Source: a virus
IMG/VR virus record: IMGVR_UViG_3300032309_000421
Location: 1 to 37,482 of that record
DNA: 37,482 bases
Strand: one strand, 5' to 3'
In this document: one piece after another, positions 29,972 to 37,482 of the stretch
Layout: every line of letters starts with the position of its first letter
Numbering within the stretch: the first letter of the stretch is position 1
The notes under the pieces: model-generated
What the model was told of the DNA's origin: nothing
Seen by the model: the letters and a program-made list of their open reading frames with translations, nothing else
Database searches by the model: none
Program-made: the position numbers and the translations under genes

Positions 29972-32560
29972 ATGGCTGATGTAATCCCACCAATTTTAAT
30001 AAAACTTTCTGCTGATGTTAATGATCTAAAAGCAGGTCTTACCCAAGCGCAAAATAGCCTTAAAGGGTTAGATGACAATATTAAAAAATCAACTGGAGGC
30101 ATGGCTAATTTTGCAAGCAAAATTAAAAGCGTTGGAGCAACCCTAGGTGCTACTTTTGCTGCTACACAATTTGCATCATTTGCAAAAGATACGGTTATGG
30201 CGGCCTCTAGTATGGCTGAATCTGTATCTAAAGTTAATGTAGTTTTTGGTGAAGGTGCAGCAGAAGTTTTAAAATTTGGTGAAAGCGCAGCAAATAATTT
30301 AGGTATTAGTAATCAAGCAGCAATTGAAGCAGCAGGAACTTACGGAAACTTATTTCAAGCATTTGGTTTAGGACAAGGCCAAGCACAAACAATGTCCACT
30401 TCTTTAGTACAACTTGCAGCAGATATGGCCTCCTTTAACAACACCAGCATTGATGATGCAATTCTGGCTTTAAGATCTGGCTTATCTGGCGAAACAGAAC
30501 CATTAAAGAAATTTGGTGTTGCTTTATCTGATGTGCGTTTAAAAACTGAGGCTATGTCTTTAGGTTTAATTAAAAATACTAGCCAAGCATTAACACCTGC
30601 CGCAAAAGCACAAGCCTCTTATTCATTAATTATGAAAGATACCGTTTTAGCCCAAGGCGATTATGCAAGAACAGCAGATGGCACGGCTAACACAATGAAA
30701 ACATTGCAAGCAAGATTTGCAGATGCCAAGGTTGCTTTAGGTGATGCTTTAATGCCCGCATTTAGAGGGCTGCTTAAAATTTTAAGTTTATTAATCCCAG
30801 TATTAAAAGCCGTAGGTAATTTCTTTAAAAATAATCAAGATGAAGTAAAGGCTTTTGCAATTACAATAACCACGCTCACTGCCGCTTGGGGCGTTTACAC
30901 ATTAGTAGTAAAACGCGCTGCTATTCAACAGGCTATTTTTAATGCGGTTATGGCAATCAATCCATTTGTGGCAGTAGCAGTAGCAATAGGTTTAGTGGTT
31001 GCAGGATTTGTAAAACTTTACAAGAGTAATGAAACATTTAGAAATGCAGTTGTTTCTGTTGCCAAGGTAGCAATTAGAGCGTTTGCCGCAATTATTCCTA
31101 TGATTGGTATGGTATTTGAAGCCATAATGAAAATTAGCACAGGCCCATTACGCTTGTTGTTATTAGCCTTGTCTAAGTTGCCAGGTGTAGGAAAATATGC
31201 AAAAGAAGGTTTAGATTTTATTAATAAAGGATTAAACGGCATATCTGATTTTGCAGATAAGGCTGCTAAAAAAGCAAATCAATTGGCAGATAGCCTAGGT
31301 AAAGTAAATAAAGAAGGCGCTAAAACTAAAGACGCAATAATTAAACGCCCGACTGCTGGCGGTATTGATCCAAATGATGTTAAAGAAAAAGCGGCTGCTG
31401 AGAAAAAACGCTTGTCTGAAGTTAAATCTTTACAGAAAAAATTTGAATCAGAGCAAAAACAACTGGCTGGACTTGAAGAAAAGAAGGCCAAACTTATTGC
31501 TGATTATCAGAAAGATGTGTTAAAGCGTAATGCCAAATATGATGAAGATGTATTTAGGGCTAAAGAAGAAAGCGCTAAAAGAATTCTTGGAATAGAAAAA
31601 GATTACAATAAACAAATATTAGACGCGCAAAAAGACGCTGCTTTAAAACGCAAAGAAATTGTTCAACAATCTATTGACCGCCTAAGAGATGTATTCAAAT
31701 CTGCCTCTGCTATTGATGTAGGTAAAATGTTTGCTGATCTTCTTAAAGGTGAAGATCCAACAAAAGCAACTACAACAACGCTTGTAGATAAATTCAAACA
31801 ACAGTTAGCAGATATTAAGTTACTAGCAACTAACGCTACCGCTCTTTCTAATAAAGGATTTAGTCAGGTATTCGTTGAGCAAGTTGTAGCCCAAGGTACT
31901 GAGGTAGGCAACAAACTTGCCCAAGAAATATTAAATTCAACACCTGAAACTATTACGGAACTACAAAGTTTATTTACTGAGATTCAAAAAACATCTGAAA
32001 CTGGCGTAGATGTTCTTGGTAAAACTATGTATGAAAAACTTGGATTGGCAACAGAAGAATTAAAGGCTAACTATACAAAGGTAGGAACAGAACTTAATGA
32101 AGCCCTGGCTCAATATGCTGCTGATTTTGCAGAGGCTATGGCAGAAGCGCAAGCAGATTTAGTAGAAACTCTTGCAGAGTTAAAGAAAGATTTACAGGCT
32201 GATCTTGCTGAAATGCAAGACGCTTTCCATGTGGCTCTGGCTGAAATTAATAAAGATATTGCAGAAACTATTGCGCAAATTAATTCTTTAATTGCTGCTA
32301 TGGCTGCTTTAGGTGCAATGACTGGGCTTGGTGGTGGCGGTGGCAGTGGCACTGCTTATTCTGATAATTCTTTATTTAATTCAGGCTCACAAGGTAGCGA
32401 TTTGGCAAGATTCAAAGCAAAAGAAAGAGCAGATGAAGCAGCCGCTAAATATATTATTACAAATAATGTTACAAGCAATGTAAGCGCACAAGAAATTGCA
32501 GACGCTACTCAAAGAGCAATTAAATTTGGACAAACTGTAACTGTTGGGCGTGATAGATAA
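29972..32560 (+). CDS. Tape measure protein
   Basis: The product is 862 aa. The N-terminal TMP domain has DDNIKKSTGGMANFASKIK and GNLFQAFGLGQGQAQTMS. Hydrophobic helices (about 275-400) include INPFVAVAVAIGLVVAGFV. A long coiled coil follows (about 470-780; KKRLSEVKSLQKKFESEQKQ and AEMQDAFHVALAEINKD), then a Gly-rich patch and a short end domain. Its length sets tail length; at roughly 0.15 nm per residue it would imply a tail of about 130 nm. Confidence 0.9.
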   Translation: MADVIPPILIKLSADVNDLKAGLTQAQNSLKGLDDNIKKSTGGMANFASKIKSVGATLGATFAATQFASFAKDTVMAASSMAESVSKVNVVFGEGAAEVLKFGESAANNLGISNQAAIEAAGTYGNLFQAFGLGQGQAQTMSTSLVQLAADMASFNNTSIDDAILALRSGLSGETEPLKKFGVALSDVRLKTEAMSLGLIKNTSQALTPAAKAQASYSLIMKDTVLAQGDYARTADGTANTMKTLQARFADAKVALGDALMPAFRGLLKILSLLIPVLKAVGNFFKNNQDEVKAFAITITTLTAAWGVYTLVVKRAAIQQAIFNAVMAINPFVAVAVAIGLVVAGFVKLYKSNETFRNAVVSVAKVAIRAFAAIIPMIGMVFEAIMKISTGPLRLLLLALSKLPGVGKYAKEGLDFINKGLNGISDFADKAAKKANQLADSLGKVNKEGAKTKDAIIKRPTAGGIDPNDVKEKAAAEKKRLSEVKSLQKKFESEQKQLAGLEEKKAKLIADYQKDVLKRNAKYDEDVFRAKEESAKRILGIEKDYNKQILDAQKDAALKRKEIVQQSIDRLRDVFKSASAIDVGKMFADLLKGEDPTKATTTTLVDKFKQQLADIKLLATNATALSNKGFSQVFVEQVVAQGTEVGNKLAQEILNSTPETITELQSLFTEIQKTSETGVDVLGKTMYEKLGLATEELKANYTKVGTELNEALAQYAADFAEAMAEAQADLVETLAELKKDLQADLAEMQDAFHVALAEINKDIAETIAQINSLIAAMAALGAMTGLGGGGGSGTAYSDNSLFNSGSQGSDLARFKAKERADEAAAKYIITNNVTSNVSAQEIADATQRAIKFGQTVTVGRDR

Positions 32561-33411
32561 TGCCAATAACAACCCCTTATCAATTTTCTTTTGATGGTCA
32601 AACATTTGGCGCATCAACGGCATTTCCAATTCAATCTGTTGATGGTTTAGAAAGCCTGCCAATGATCCGCGCACAAGATGATAACCGTGGATACGCAGAC
32701 GGAATGTTTTCAGGCAGAGATTTTCTGGGTGGTAGAACGGTAAGTGTTATTTTTACAACCCTGGCTAATGGAGCAACCTCCGCCCAAGCAAACTACAACA
32801 CAATTCAACAAGCGTTACTGCCTCAAACTTCTGGCACTACACCGCTTTATTTTAAATTATCTTCTGCTGGTGGTGAGCAATTTGTTAATGCCCGTGTACG
32901 CGCTTTAAGAACAGCCGTAGATCCTAACTATACTTATGGATACATTACATCTCAGGCAGATTTCTTTTGCCCAGATCCTAATTACTATGACAGCACTTTA
33001 AACACCCTATCAATGACCATAGGAAGCGGTCTGGGCCGTGTTTACAACCGTACCTACAACCTTGTTTACTTAACTGGATCAGCCCCTTATACAACCGTTA
33101 CCAATAGCGGGTGGGCCACTACCTACCCAACTATTACCTTTAATGGGCCAATCATAAATCCCGTATTTGGAAATGTTACACAAGGTAATTATTTATTTTT
33201 AAACGGTTCTTTTGCAGATACAGATACCGTAGTTATTGATTTGTATAATAAATTAATTACGCTAAATGGTAACCCCGCTAGAAACTTATTATTAGGAACT
33301 TCTACTTGGTTTGATGCTCAACCAGGAGCCAATCAGTTCTTTTTTTACGGAACAGGTACACTATTCCCTACAACAGCCGTGAGTGTTTCATGGTACAACG
33401 CGTACATTTAG
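32560..33411 (+). CDS. Distal tail protein (Dit-like)
   Basis: The product is 283 aa and beta-rich. YQFSFDGQTFGASTAFPIQS at the start and RTVSVIFTTLANG match the N-terminal domain of distal tail or minor tail proteins that follow the tape measure. The C-terminal domain (about 150-283) resembles a carbohydrate-binding-like beta module. It probably forms the tail-tip platform. It starts at an ATG overlapping the tape measure stop. Confidence 0.72.
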   Translation: MPITTPYQFSFDGQTFGASTAFPIQSVDGLESLPMIRAQDDNRGYADGMFSGRDFLGGRTVSVIFTTLANGATSAQANYNTIQQALLPQTSGTTPLYFKLSSAGGEQFVNARVRALRTAVDPNYTYGYITSQADFFCPDPNYYDSTLNTLSMTIGSGLGRVYNRTYNLVYLTGSAPYTTVTNSGWATTYPTITFNGPIINPVFGNVTQGNYLFLNGSFADTDTVVIDLYNKLITLNGNPARNLLLGTSTWFDAQPGANQFFFYGTGTLFPTTAVSVSWYNAYI

Positions 33412-33418
33412 GAGTGAA

Positions 33419-34111
33419 ATGGCATTAAGAAACCCGCCTAGTTGGTTACAAAATGGTAGCCACACAGCAGAAAATGACCGTTTAACGGCAAATCAAATTG
33501 TTTGGGCGCTTACTGGTGTACGCAGAACTAATGATTTAAAAGTTTCACAATCAGGAACCCCTGCTATGAGCGTATCTATTGCAGCAGGTTGGGCAATTAT
33601 TCTTGGTGATTACACAACAAACATGGGTGCTTATAGTGTTTACAATGACGCGGCAGCATCAGGAACAATTACAGCAGCAGACGCTACAAATCCTAGAATT
33701 GATCGCGTTTGTTTAACAGTTTCAGATTCAGCCTATACAGGATCAACAAACACAGTGGCAATAAATGTTGTAGCGGGAACTCCAGCAGGTAGTCCAGTAG
33801 CCCCAGCAACTCCAACTAATTCAATTTCTCTTGCCACGGTAGCGGTGGCTGCGGGCGCTACCACAATCGTAAACGCAAACATTACAGATACTAGAGTTCG
33901 CACTGAGATAGATGAGGTAGTTTTAGGCGCTTCAACCAACGCGCTTGTGCCAGTTCGCATACAATTATTAGCAGGTCAAACGGGCAACGCATTACAAATT
34001 GTTAATAGTTCAGGAACAGTCCTGAACGGATTTGATTCTAGTGGTAATCTACTCACAGGTGGCATAGACGCTGCAAGTCTTGAATACGAGTTTATTATGG
34101 GAGCATACTAA
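33419..34111 (+). CDS. Tail tip / baseplate protein
   Basis: The start at 33419 follows AGGAGTGA; a longer frame from 33383 overlaps the Dit gene. The 230 aa product begins MALRNPPSWLQNGSHTAEND and reads as a small baseplate or fibre-base protein (beta sheets rich in Thr, Ala and Val; ITDTRVRTEIDE). Similar proteins occur in freshwater and actinobacterial siphophages. Function beyond a tail-tip role is not clear. Confidence 0.65.
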   Translation: MALRNPPSWLQNGSHTAENDRLTANQIVWALTGVRRTNDLKVSQSGTPAMSVSIAAGWAIILGDYTTNMGAYSVYNDAAASGTITAADATNPRIDRVCLTVSDSAYTGSTNTVAINVVAGTPAGSPVAPATPTNSISLATVAVAAGATTIVNANITDTRVRTEIDEVVLGASTNALVPVRIQLLAGQTGNALQIVNSSGTVLNGFDSSGNLLTGGIDAASLEYEFIMGAY

Positions 34112-34909
34112 ATGGCAACTAATACCCCAGCAGTTTTTTACCGAGGCACCCCTGCCTATGGAACAACCAATGTTTCAAGAGCGGTGTCTAACAAGGCACT
34201 CACATCTAACTTAGCCACGATTACTACCAGCACAAATCATGGTATTACAAATGTAGGAACTTTAGTATCTATCCAAGGCGTAGATGCAAACCTAGACGGT
34301 TTGTATCCTATCTACACAATTCCTGCTAACAACACTTTTACTTTTGTAAAAACAACATCAAATATTACTTCCGCAGCCGTAAGCCCTAACGGGTCTGCTA
34401 TTTTTAACACTTTAACTGCAACAGCAACGGCTGGCACAATATCAAATCAGGCTATTGTAAATAGCACCGCAATTATTACTACAACCTCTGCGCATAGTTT
34501 GGCTATTGGAGATATTGTTAGAGTTAATACAGGCACTACTGGAACAGACGGAACTTTTGTTGTATCAGCCGTACCAACAACCTCTATATTTACTTTTGTA
34601 ACCTCTACTGCAACCCTAGCCTCAGCAGCAGTTTCGCAAGGTTGTTTTGCTAAGTTCCCTGATGTTTATACTCTCGCAGCATCTACAAACGGCATTGTAA
34701 CTAACGCGGTGTTTGCTAACCCAACAGCAAGTAGCGCAACAGTAAACCTAACAATAGATAATGTTTCAGTAGCAGAAAACTTAACGGTTGCAGCAAACGC
34801 TTCTACCTTTATTGACATTAAACAATATTTTGCAACAACAAAAAAGATTTCTGTTGGAACAAGTATTCCGCAAATAGATTGTCAAATCTCAGGCATTACG
34901 ATAGTTTAA
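34112..34909 (+). CDS. Beta-repeat tail protein
   Basis: The product is 265 aa with two similar beta units: LATITTSTNHGITNVGTLVSI (about residues 34-54) and AIITTTSAHSLAIGDIVRV (about 127-145), each followed by a TFVKTT or TFVTST strand. Such tandem units are typical of tail fibre stalks. The C-terminal part (about 190-265) is a third beta domain. It probably links the baseplate to the adhesin that follows. Confidence 0.62.
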   Translation: MATNTPAVFYRGTPAYGTTNVSRAVSNKALTSNLATITTSTNHGITNVGTLVSIQGVDANLDGLYPIYTIPANNTFTFVKTTSNITSAAVSPNGSAIFNTLTATATAGTISNQAIVNSTAIITTTSAHSLAIGDIVRVNTGTTGTDGTFVVSAVPTTSIFTFVTSTATLASAAVSQGCFAKFPDVYTLAASTNGIVTNAVFANPTASSATVNLTIDNVSVAENLTVAANASTFIDIKQYFATTKKISVGTSIPQIDCQISGITIV

Positions 34910-34920
34910 GGGGTAAGCAA

Positions 34921-35901
34921 ATGGGTCTATCGTCATTACCAGCAGCAGCAGGTTTAAGTTACAACCGTGTTGTTTTTTTATCGTCAGGCACTTTTACATT
35001 ACCAAAAACTGCATTTAATAAGTTTGATTGCGTATTAGTAAGCGGTGGTGGCGGTGGCGGTGGCGCAAACAACACTACTCCCCGAAGGTCAATGGGTGGT
35101 TCAGGTGCGGCTGCATATTTTCACGATATTTTTTGTTCTAACGAAACTACATTAACGGTTACGGTTGGGGCTGGTGGTACTGGTAGTGCTGCTGGTACAC
35201 AAGGCGGACAAGGAAACGAAAGCACGGTAACGGGTCTAGCAGGTAACGGGGCTTCAACTTCTTTATCAAGTGGAAGTGCGTCAGGGGGCAAAATAGCAAA
35301 CGGTGGTGGCTCGCAAGGAATTATTTCACCGCAGGTTGCTAGAAATATAACTAATAATGGTGGTACTAATCCTGCTAGATCTGTAGCAGCAGGTTGGGGT
35401 TTTGGCGTATCTGCTTTTGCGTCAGGTCAAAGATATAATGGTGGTTATCCTGGAGTTAATTTAAACATATTTGGTTCAACTGCGGGTGGTAGTGGCTCAA
35501 CTATACGGTCTTACATTAATGGCGCTACTACTAGTGCAGATGCTAACCAGAGAGGCGGAACAGGTGGTCCAATACCACTTTTAGGTAACCTATTACATGC
35601 CGCTAAAGGTAGTGATGGAAGTGCTGGACAGACCGCAGGTGGGCTTGCTGTTGCAAATACTTATTTTGCTGGCACAGGTGGCGGAAGTGAATATGGTGGA
35701 GTTCAAACTGGGCTTGGCGGTGGCGGTGGGGCTGGTGGGCAATCTAATAATTCTGGTATTGCTTCGGGTAATGGTGGAGCAGGTTCCGCAAACTCAGGTG
35801 GTGGCGGTGGTGCTGGCGGGCAAAATCAGGCTGGTGGCTCATTATTAGGTACAGGTGCTAATGGTGGTTCAGGTTTTGTAGTTATAGGATATTGGGGATA
35901 A
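34921..35901 (+). CDS. Polyglycine tail adhesin (receptor-binding candidate)
   Basis: The start at 34921 is supported by AAGGGGTAAGCAA; a longer frame from 34879 overlaps the previous gene. The 326 aa product has an N-terminal beta unit (YNRVVFLSSGTFTLPKTAF, SGGGGGGGANN) and many glycine-rich stretches (TVGAGGTGSAAGTQGG; GGGGGAGGQSNNSG; SGGGGGAGG). This is the glycine-rich repeat design of phage adhesins, in which polyglycine-II-like sandwiches display variable loops. It is the best candidate for host recognition. Confidence 0.75.
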   Translation: MGLSSLPAAAGLSYNRVVFLSSGTFTLPKTAFNKFDCVLVSGGGGGGGANNTTPRRSMGGSGAAAYFHDIFCSNETTLTVTVGAGGTGSAAGTQGGQGNESTVTGLAGNGASTSLSSGSASGGKIANGGGSQGIISPQVARNITNNGGTNPARSVAAGWGFGVSAFASGQRYNGGYPGVNLNIFGSTAGGSGSTIRSYINGATTSADANQRGGTGGPIPLLGNLLHAAKGSDGSAGQTAGGLAVANTYFAGTGGGSEYGGVQTGLGGGGGAGGQSNNSGIASGNGGAGSANSGGGGGAGGQNQAGGSLLGTGANGGSGFVVIGYWG

Positions 35902-35903
35902 TC

Positions 35904-36263
35904 ATGGCTCACTTTGCTCAATTAAACGAAAACAATATTGTTCAAAAAGTTATTGTTGTAGATAATCAAGACGCGCCTACGGAAGAAGCAGGACTTGATT
36001 TTATTAAAAATATATTAAAGTTTGATGGCACATGGGTTCAAACTTCATATAACGGCAATATACGCGGTAAATTTGCGGGAGTTATGGATATTTATGACCC
36101 TAAAAAAGATGAGTTTATAGTTAATACTAAGTATTTAGAAGAACAAAAAAAGTTAGACTTAGAGCAAGCAGAGTTGGCTAAAACCGAATTGGCTAAAAAA
36201 GAAGCAATTGCAAGCAAAATAGGTTTAACAATTGAGGAATTAACTACTATACTAAAGCAGTAA
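35904..36263 (+). CDS. Adhesin-associated protein (fibre accessory)
   Basis: The start at 35904 follows GGGGATAATC; the frame extends to 35892 but overlaps the adhesin. The 119 aa product begins AHFAQLNENNIVQKVIVVDN and has TWVQTSYNGNIRGKFAGVM, a pattern widespread in marine and freshwater phages beside tail or fibre genes, then a helical end (LDLEQAELAKTELAKKEA). It is likely a fibre chaperone or a small structural protein. The sulfotransferase gene follows after 18 bases. Confidence 0.65.
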   Translation: MAHFAQLNENNIVQKVIVVDNQDAPTEEAGLDFIKNILKFDGTWVQTSYNGNIRGKFAGVMDIYDPKKDEFIVNTKYLEEQKKLDLEQAELAKTELAKKEAIASKIGLTIEELTTILKQ

Positions 36264-36281
36264 ATTCTAAGCGGAGGCGCA

Positions 36282-37085
36282 ATGAAAAGTTATTATTTTT
36301 TGGCGGGCTTACCCCGCACAGGCAACACATTACTTTCTAGTATATTAAATCAAAACCCCCTTATACATAGTTCCCCGTTAAGTCCAATAAACGGAATATT
36401 TTGGCAACATGAGCAAGTAATCCAAAACGCGGAACATGTCAAAAGATTAGATGATAAAACTGGATTAAATAATGTTATGGCTAAACTATTAGATAATTAT
36501 TATGACAACATTACAAAGCCAGTCATTATAGATAGAGAAAAATCGTGGGGAATTGCCCCTAACTTTAATATGTTACAAAAATATGTAACACCTAATCCTA
36601 AAATTATATTTACTACAAGACCCGTAATTGAAATACTTACCTCTTTTATTAACATTATTCCTAAAGAAAATTCAAGTGTAGATTTAGAAATGTCGCAAAG
36701 TGAATGGACTTACAAAAATTATTTAACCCTAAACGATAACCGTTGTGATTATCTTATGCGACCTTATGGGCAGATAGATAGATTGCTTACAACAGTAAAC
36801 ATGATGCAACAAAACAAAGACAACTTTTGTTTAATTAAATATGATGAAATAATAAATACCCCGCAAGAGGCTATGGATAAAATCTATAACTTTTTAGAAT
36901 TACCTAACTACACGCATGATTTTAATAATATAGAAAAAGTAGAAATAGATAATGATGTAATGGCAGGGCTACCACCAAACATGCACGAAATTAGACCGCA
37001 ACTTAAAAAAATTAGTCAAGACCCTAAAGAGGTTTTGTCAGAATATGTAATTAGCAAATACTCAAACATAGGCTGGGAGGCGTAA
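36282..37085 (+). CDS. Sulfotransferase
   Basis: The product is 267 aa with the PAPS-binding motifs in place: the 5'-phosphosulfate loop LPRTGNT (Leu10-Thr16) after a strand (YYFLAG), and the 3'-phosphate motif IIFTTRPVIEILTSF with Arg113 and Ser121. KYDEIINTP and the C-terminal YNFLELPNY are also typical of the family. It transfers sulfate from PAPS to an acceptor, which the sequence does not identify. GCGGAGG is 5 bases upstream. Two sampled 60-base rows in the gene (36481 and 36601) have only 15 and 14 G+C, against 24 in a capsid row (24661), so recent gain is possible. The stop overlaps the next start (TAATG). Confidence 0.88.
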   Translation: MKSYYFLAGLPRTGNTLLSSILNQNPLIHSSPLSPINGIFWQHEQVIQNAEHVKRLDDKTGLNNVMAKLLDNYYDNITKPVIIDREKSWGIAPNFNMLQKYVTPNPKIIFTTRPVIEILTSFINIIPKENSSVDLEMSQSEWTYKNYLTLNDNRCDYLMRPYGQIDRLLTTVNMMQQNKDNFCLIKYDEIINTPQEAMDKIYNFLELPNYTHDFNNIEKVEIDNDVMAGLPPNMHEIRPQLKKISQDPKEVLSEYVISKYSNIGWEA

Positions 37086-37482
37086 TGATAATACAAATAA
37101 TAGGACAGGCTGGTTCTGGTAAAACAATATTGGCGGGAGCGTTAGCAGACCGCATAAATGCTATACACATAAACGCAGATAAAGTTAGGGCAGGGTTAAA
37201 CAAAGATTTAGGTTTTGAGTTAAAAGACCGTATTGAAAATGCAAGACGACTTGGCGAATTAGCAAGACTATTAGATAACGAAATAGTTATAGTAGATTTT
37301 ATATGCCCAACAAACGAAACTAGAGAGGCGTTTGGCAAGCCTGATATTTTAATTTGGGTTAATAGAATTGAGCAAGGGCGATTTGAGGACACAAATAAAA
37401 TGTGGCAAGACCCAACAGATTGTGATTTAGAAATTAAAGCAGGGCTAACGGTAGATCAAGAAGTGCAACTTATTATTAAACA
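37085..37482 (+). CDS. APS kinase / nucleotidyltransferase fusion, N-terminal part (continues at 2)
   Basis: The N-terminal domain is APS kinase (CysC-like): Walker A GQAGSGKT (residues 7-14), NADKVRAGLNKDLGF (30-44; the usual DGD is NAD here), DRIENARR (48-55) and VIVDFICPTNETR. It should phosphorylate APS to PAPS, the sulfate donor used by sulfotransferases. The frame continues without a break across the repeat into position 2 and ends at 469. The ATG overlaps the sulfotransferase stop, so donor synthesis and use are co-translated. The AlaAsp in place of GlyAsp in the kinase motif is a change worth noting but may not abolish activity. Confidence 0.85.
   Translation, partial: MIIQIIGQAGSGKTILAGALADRINAIHINADKVRAGLNKDLGFELKDRIENARRLGELARLLDNEIVIVDFICPTNETREAFGKPDILIWVNRIEQGRFEDTNKMWQDPTDCDLEIKAGLTVDQEVQLIIK
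37360..37482. repeat. Terminal overlap, right copy
   Basis: This is identical to bases 1-123. Joining the copies restores one 247-codon gene and a circular map. Confidence 0.93.

Noticed and set aside
35597-35848. Alternative + frame inside the adhesin
   Set aside because: It arises from the glycine codon repeats read in another frame and has no ribosome binding site.

Overview
The window looks like one complete genome of a tailed phage (siphovirus-type gene order) whose ends overlap. Bases 1-123 are identical to 37360-37482, so the contig closes into a circle of about 37,359 bp, and one gene (37085 onward into 2-469) is cut by the arbitrary linear ends. Most genes are on the + strand, tightly packed with ATGA or TAATG overlaps. 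One gene is on the - strand. A WhiB-type Fe-S regulator, actinophage-like lysis and tail proteins, and an apparently leaderless structural promoter point to an actinobacterial host. The modest G+C (about 40% where I counted) would fit a low-GC freshwater actinobacterium, but that is inference. I found no integrase, CRISPR array or tRNA, so the phage is probably lytic.

Layout: 2-672 holds the end of an APS kinase/nucleotidyltransferase gene and a DUF2061-type membrane protein. 672-2891 holds the last tail genes and the lysis cassette (CHAP endolysin and two small membrane proteins). 2987-4896 holds small regulators, a metallophosphoesterase and two mini zinc-ribbon genes, which meet a convergent - strand gene (4893-5495) encoding an HslV/proteasome-beta-like Ntn hydrolase. 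5626-9872 is the recombination and replication block: an ERF-like annealing protein, a Cas4/RecB-like nuclease, WhiB, a replication initiator and RusA. 9992-14224 is a run of small unknown genes driven by two near-identical promoters, with a structured RNA element between them. 14228-16290 holds a secreted transglycosylase, HNH nuclease, SSB, an excisionase-like HTH and small ORFs, ending near a terminator. 16340-36263 is the late operon: terminase, portal, a MuF-metallopeptidase fusion, protease/scaffold, capsid, connectors, tail tube, tail chaperones with a -1 frameshift, tape measure, tail tip and a polyglycine adhesin. A sulfotransferase (36282-37085) and the APS kinase fusion close the circle.

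The most striking system is the sulfation cassette: sulfotransferase, then APS kinase fused to an adenylyltransferase-like domain, then DUF2061. It lies uninterrupted inside the tail operon, directly after the receptor-binding adhesin genes, and could make PAPS and use it to sulfate a phage or host target. Other notable points are the HslV-like peptidase, the MuF protein with an anthrax-lethal-factor-like metallopeptidase tail, a secreted transglycosylase that lacks a canonical start codon, a leaderless late promoter, and strong terminators directly after the capsid and tail-tube genes.
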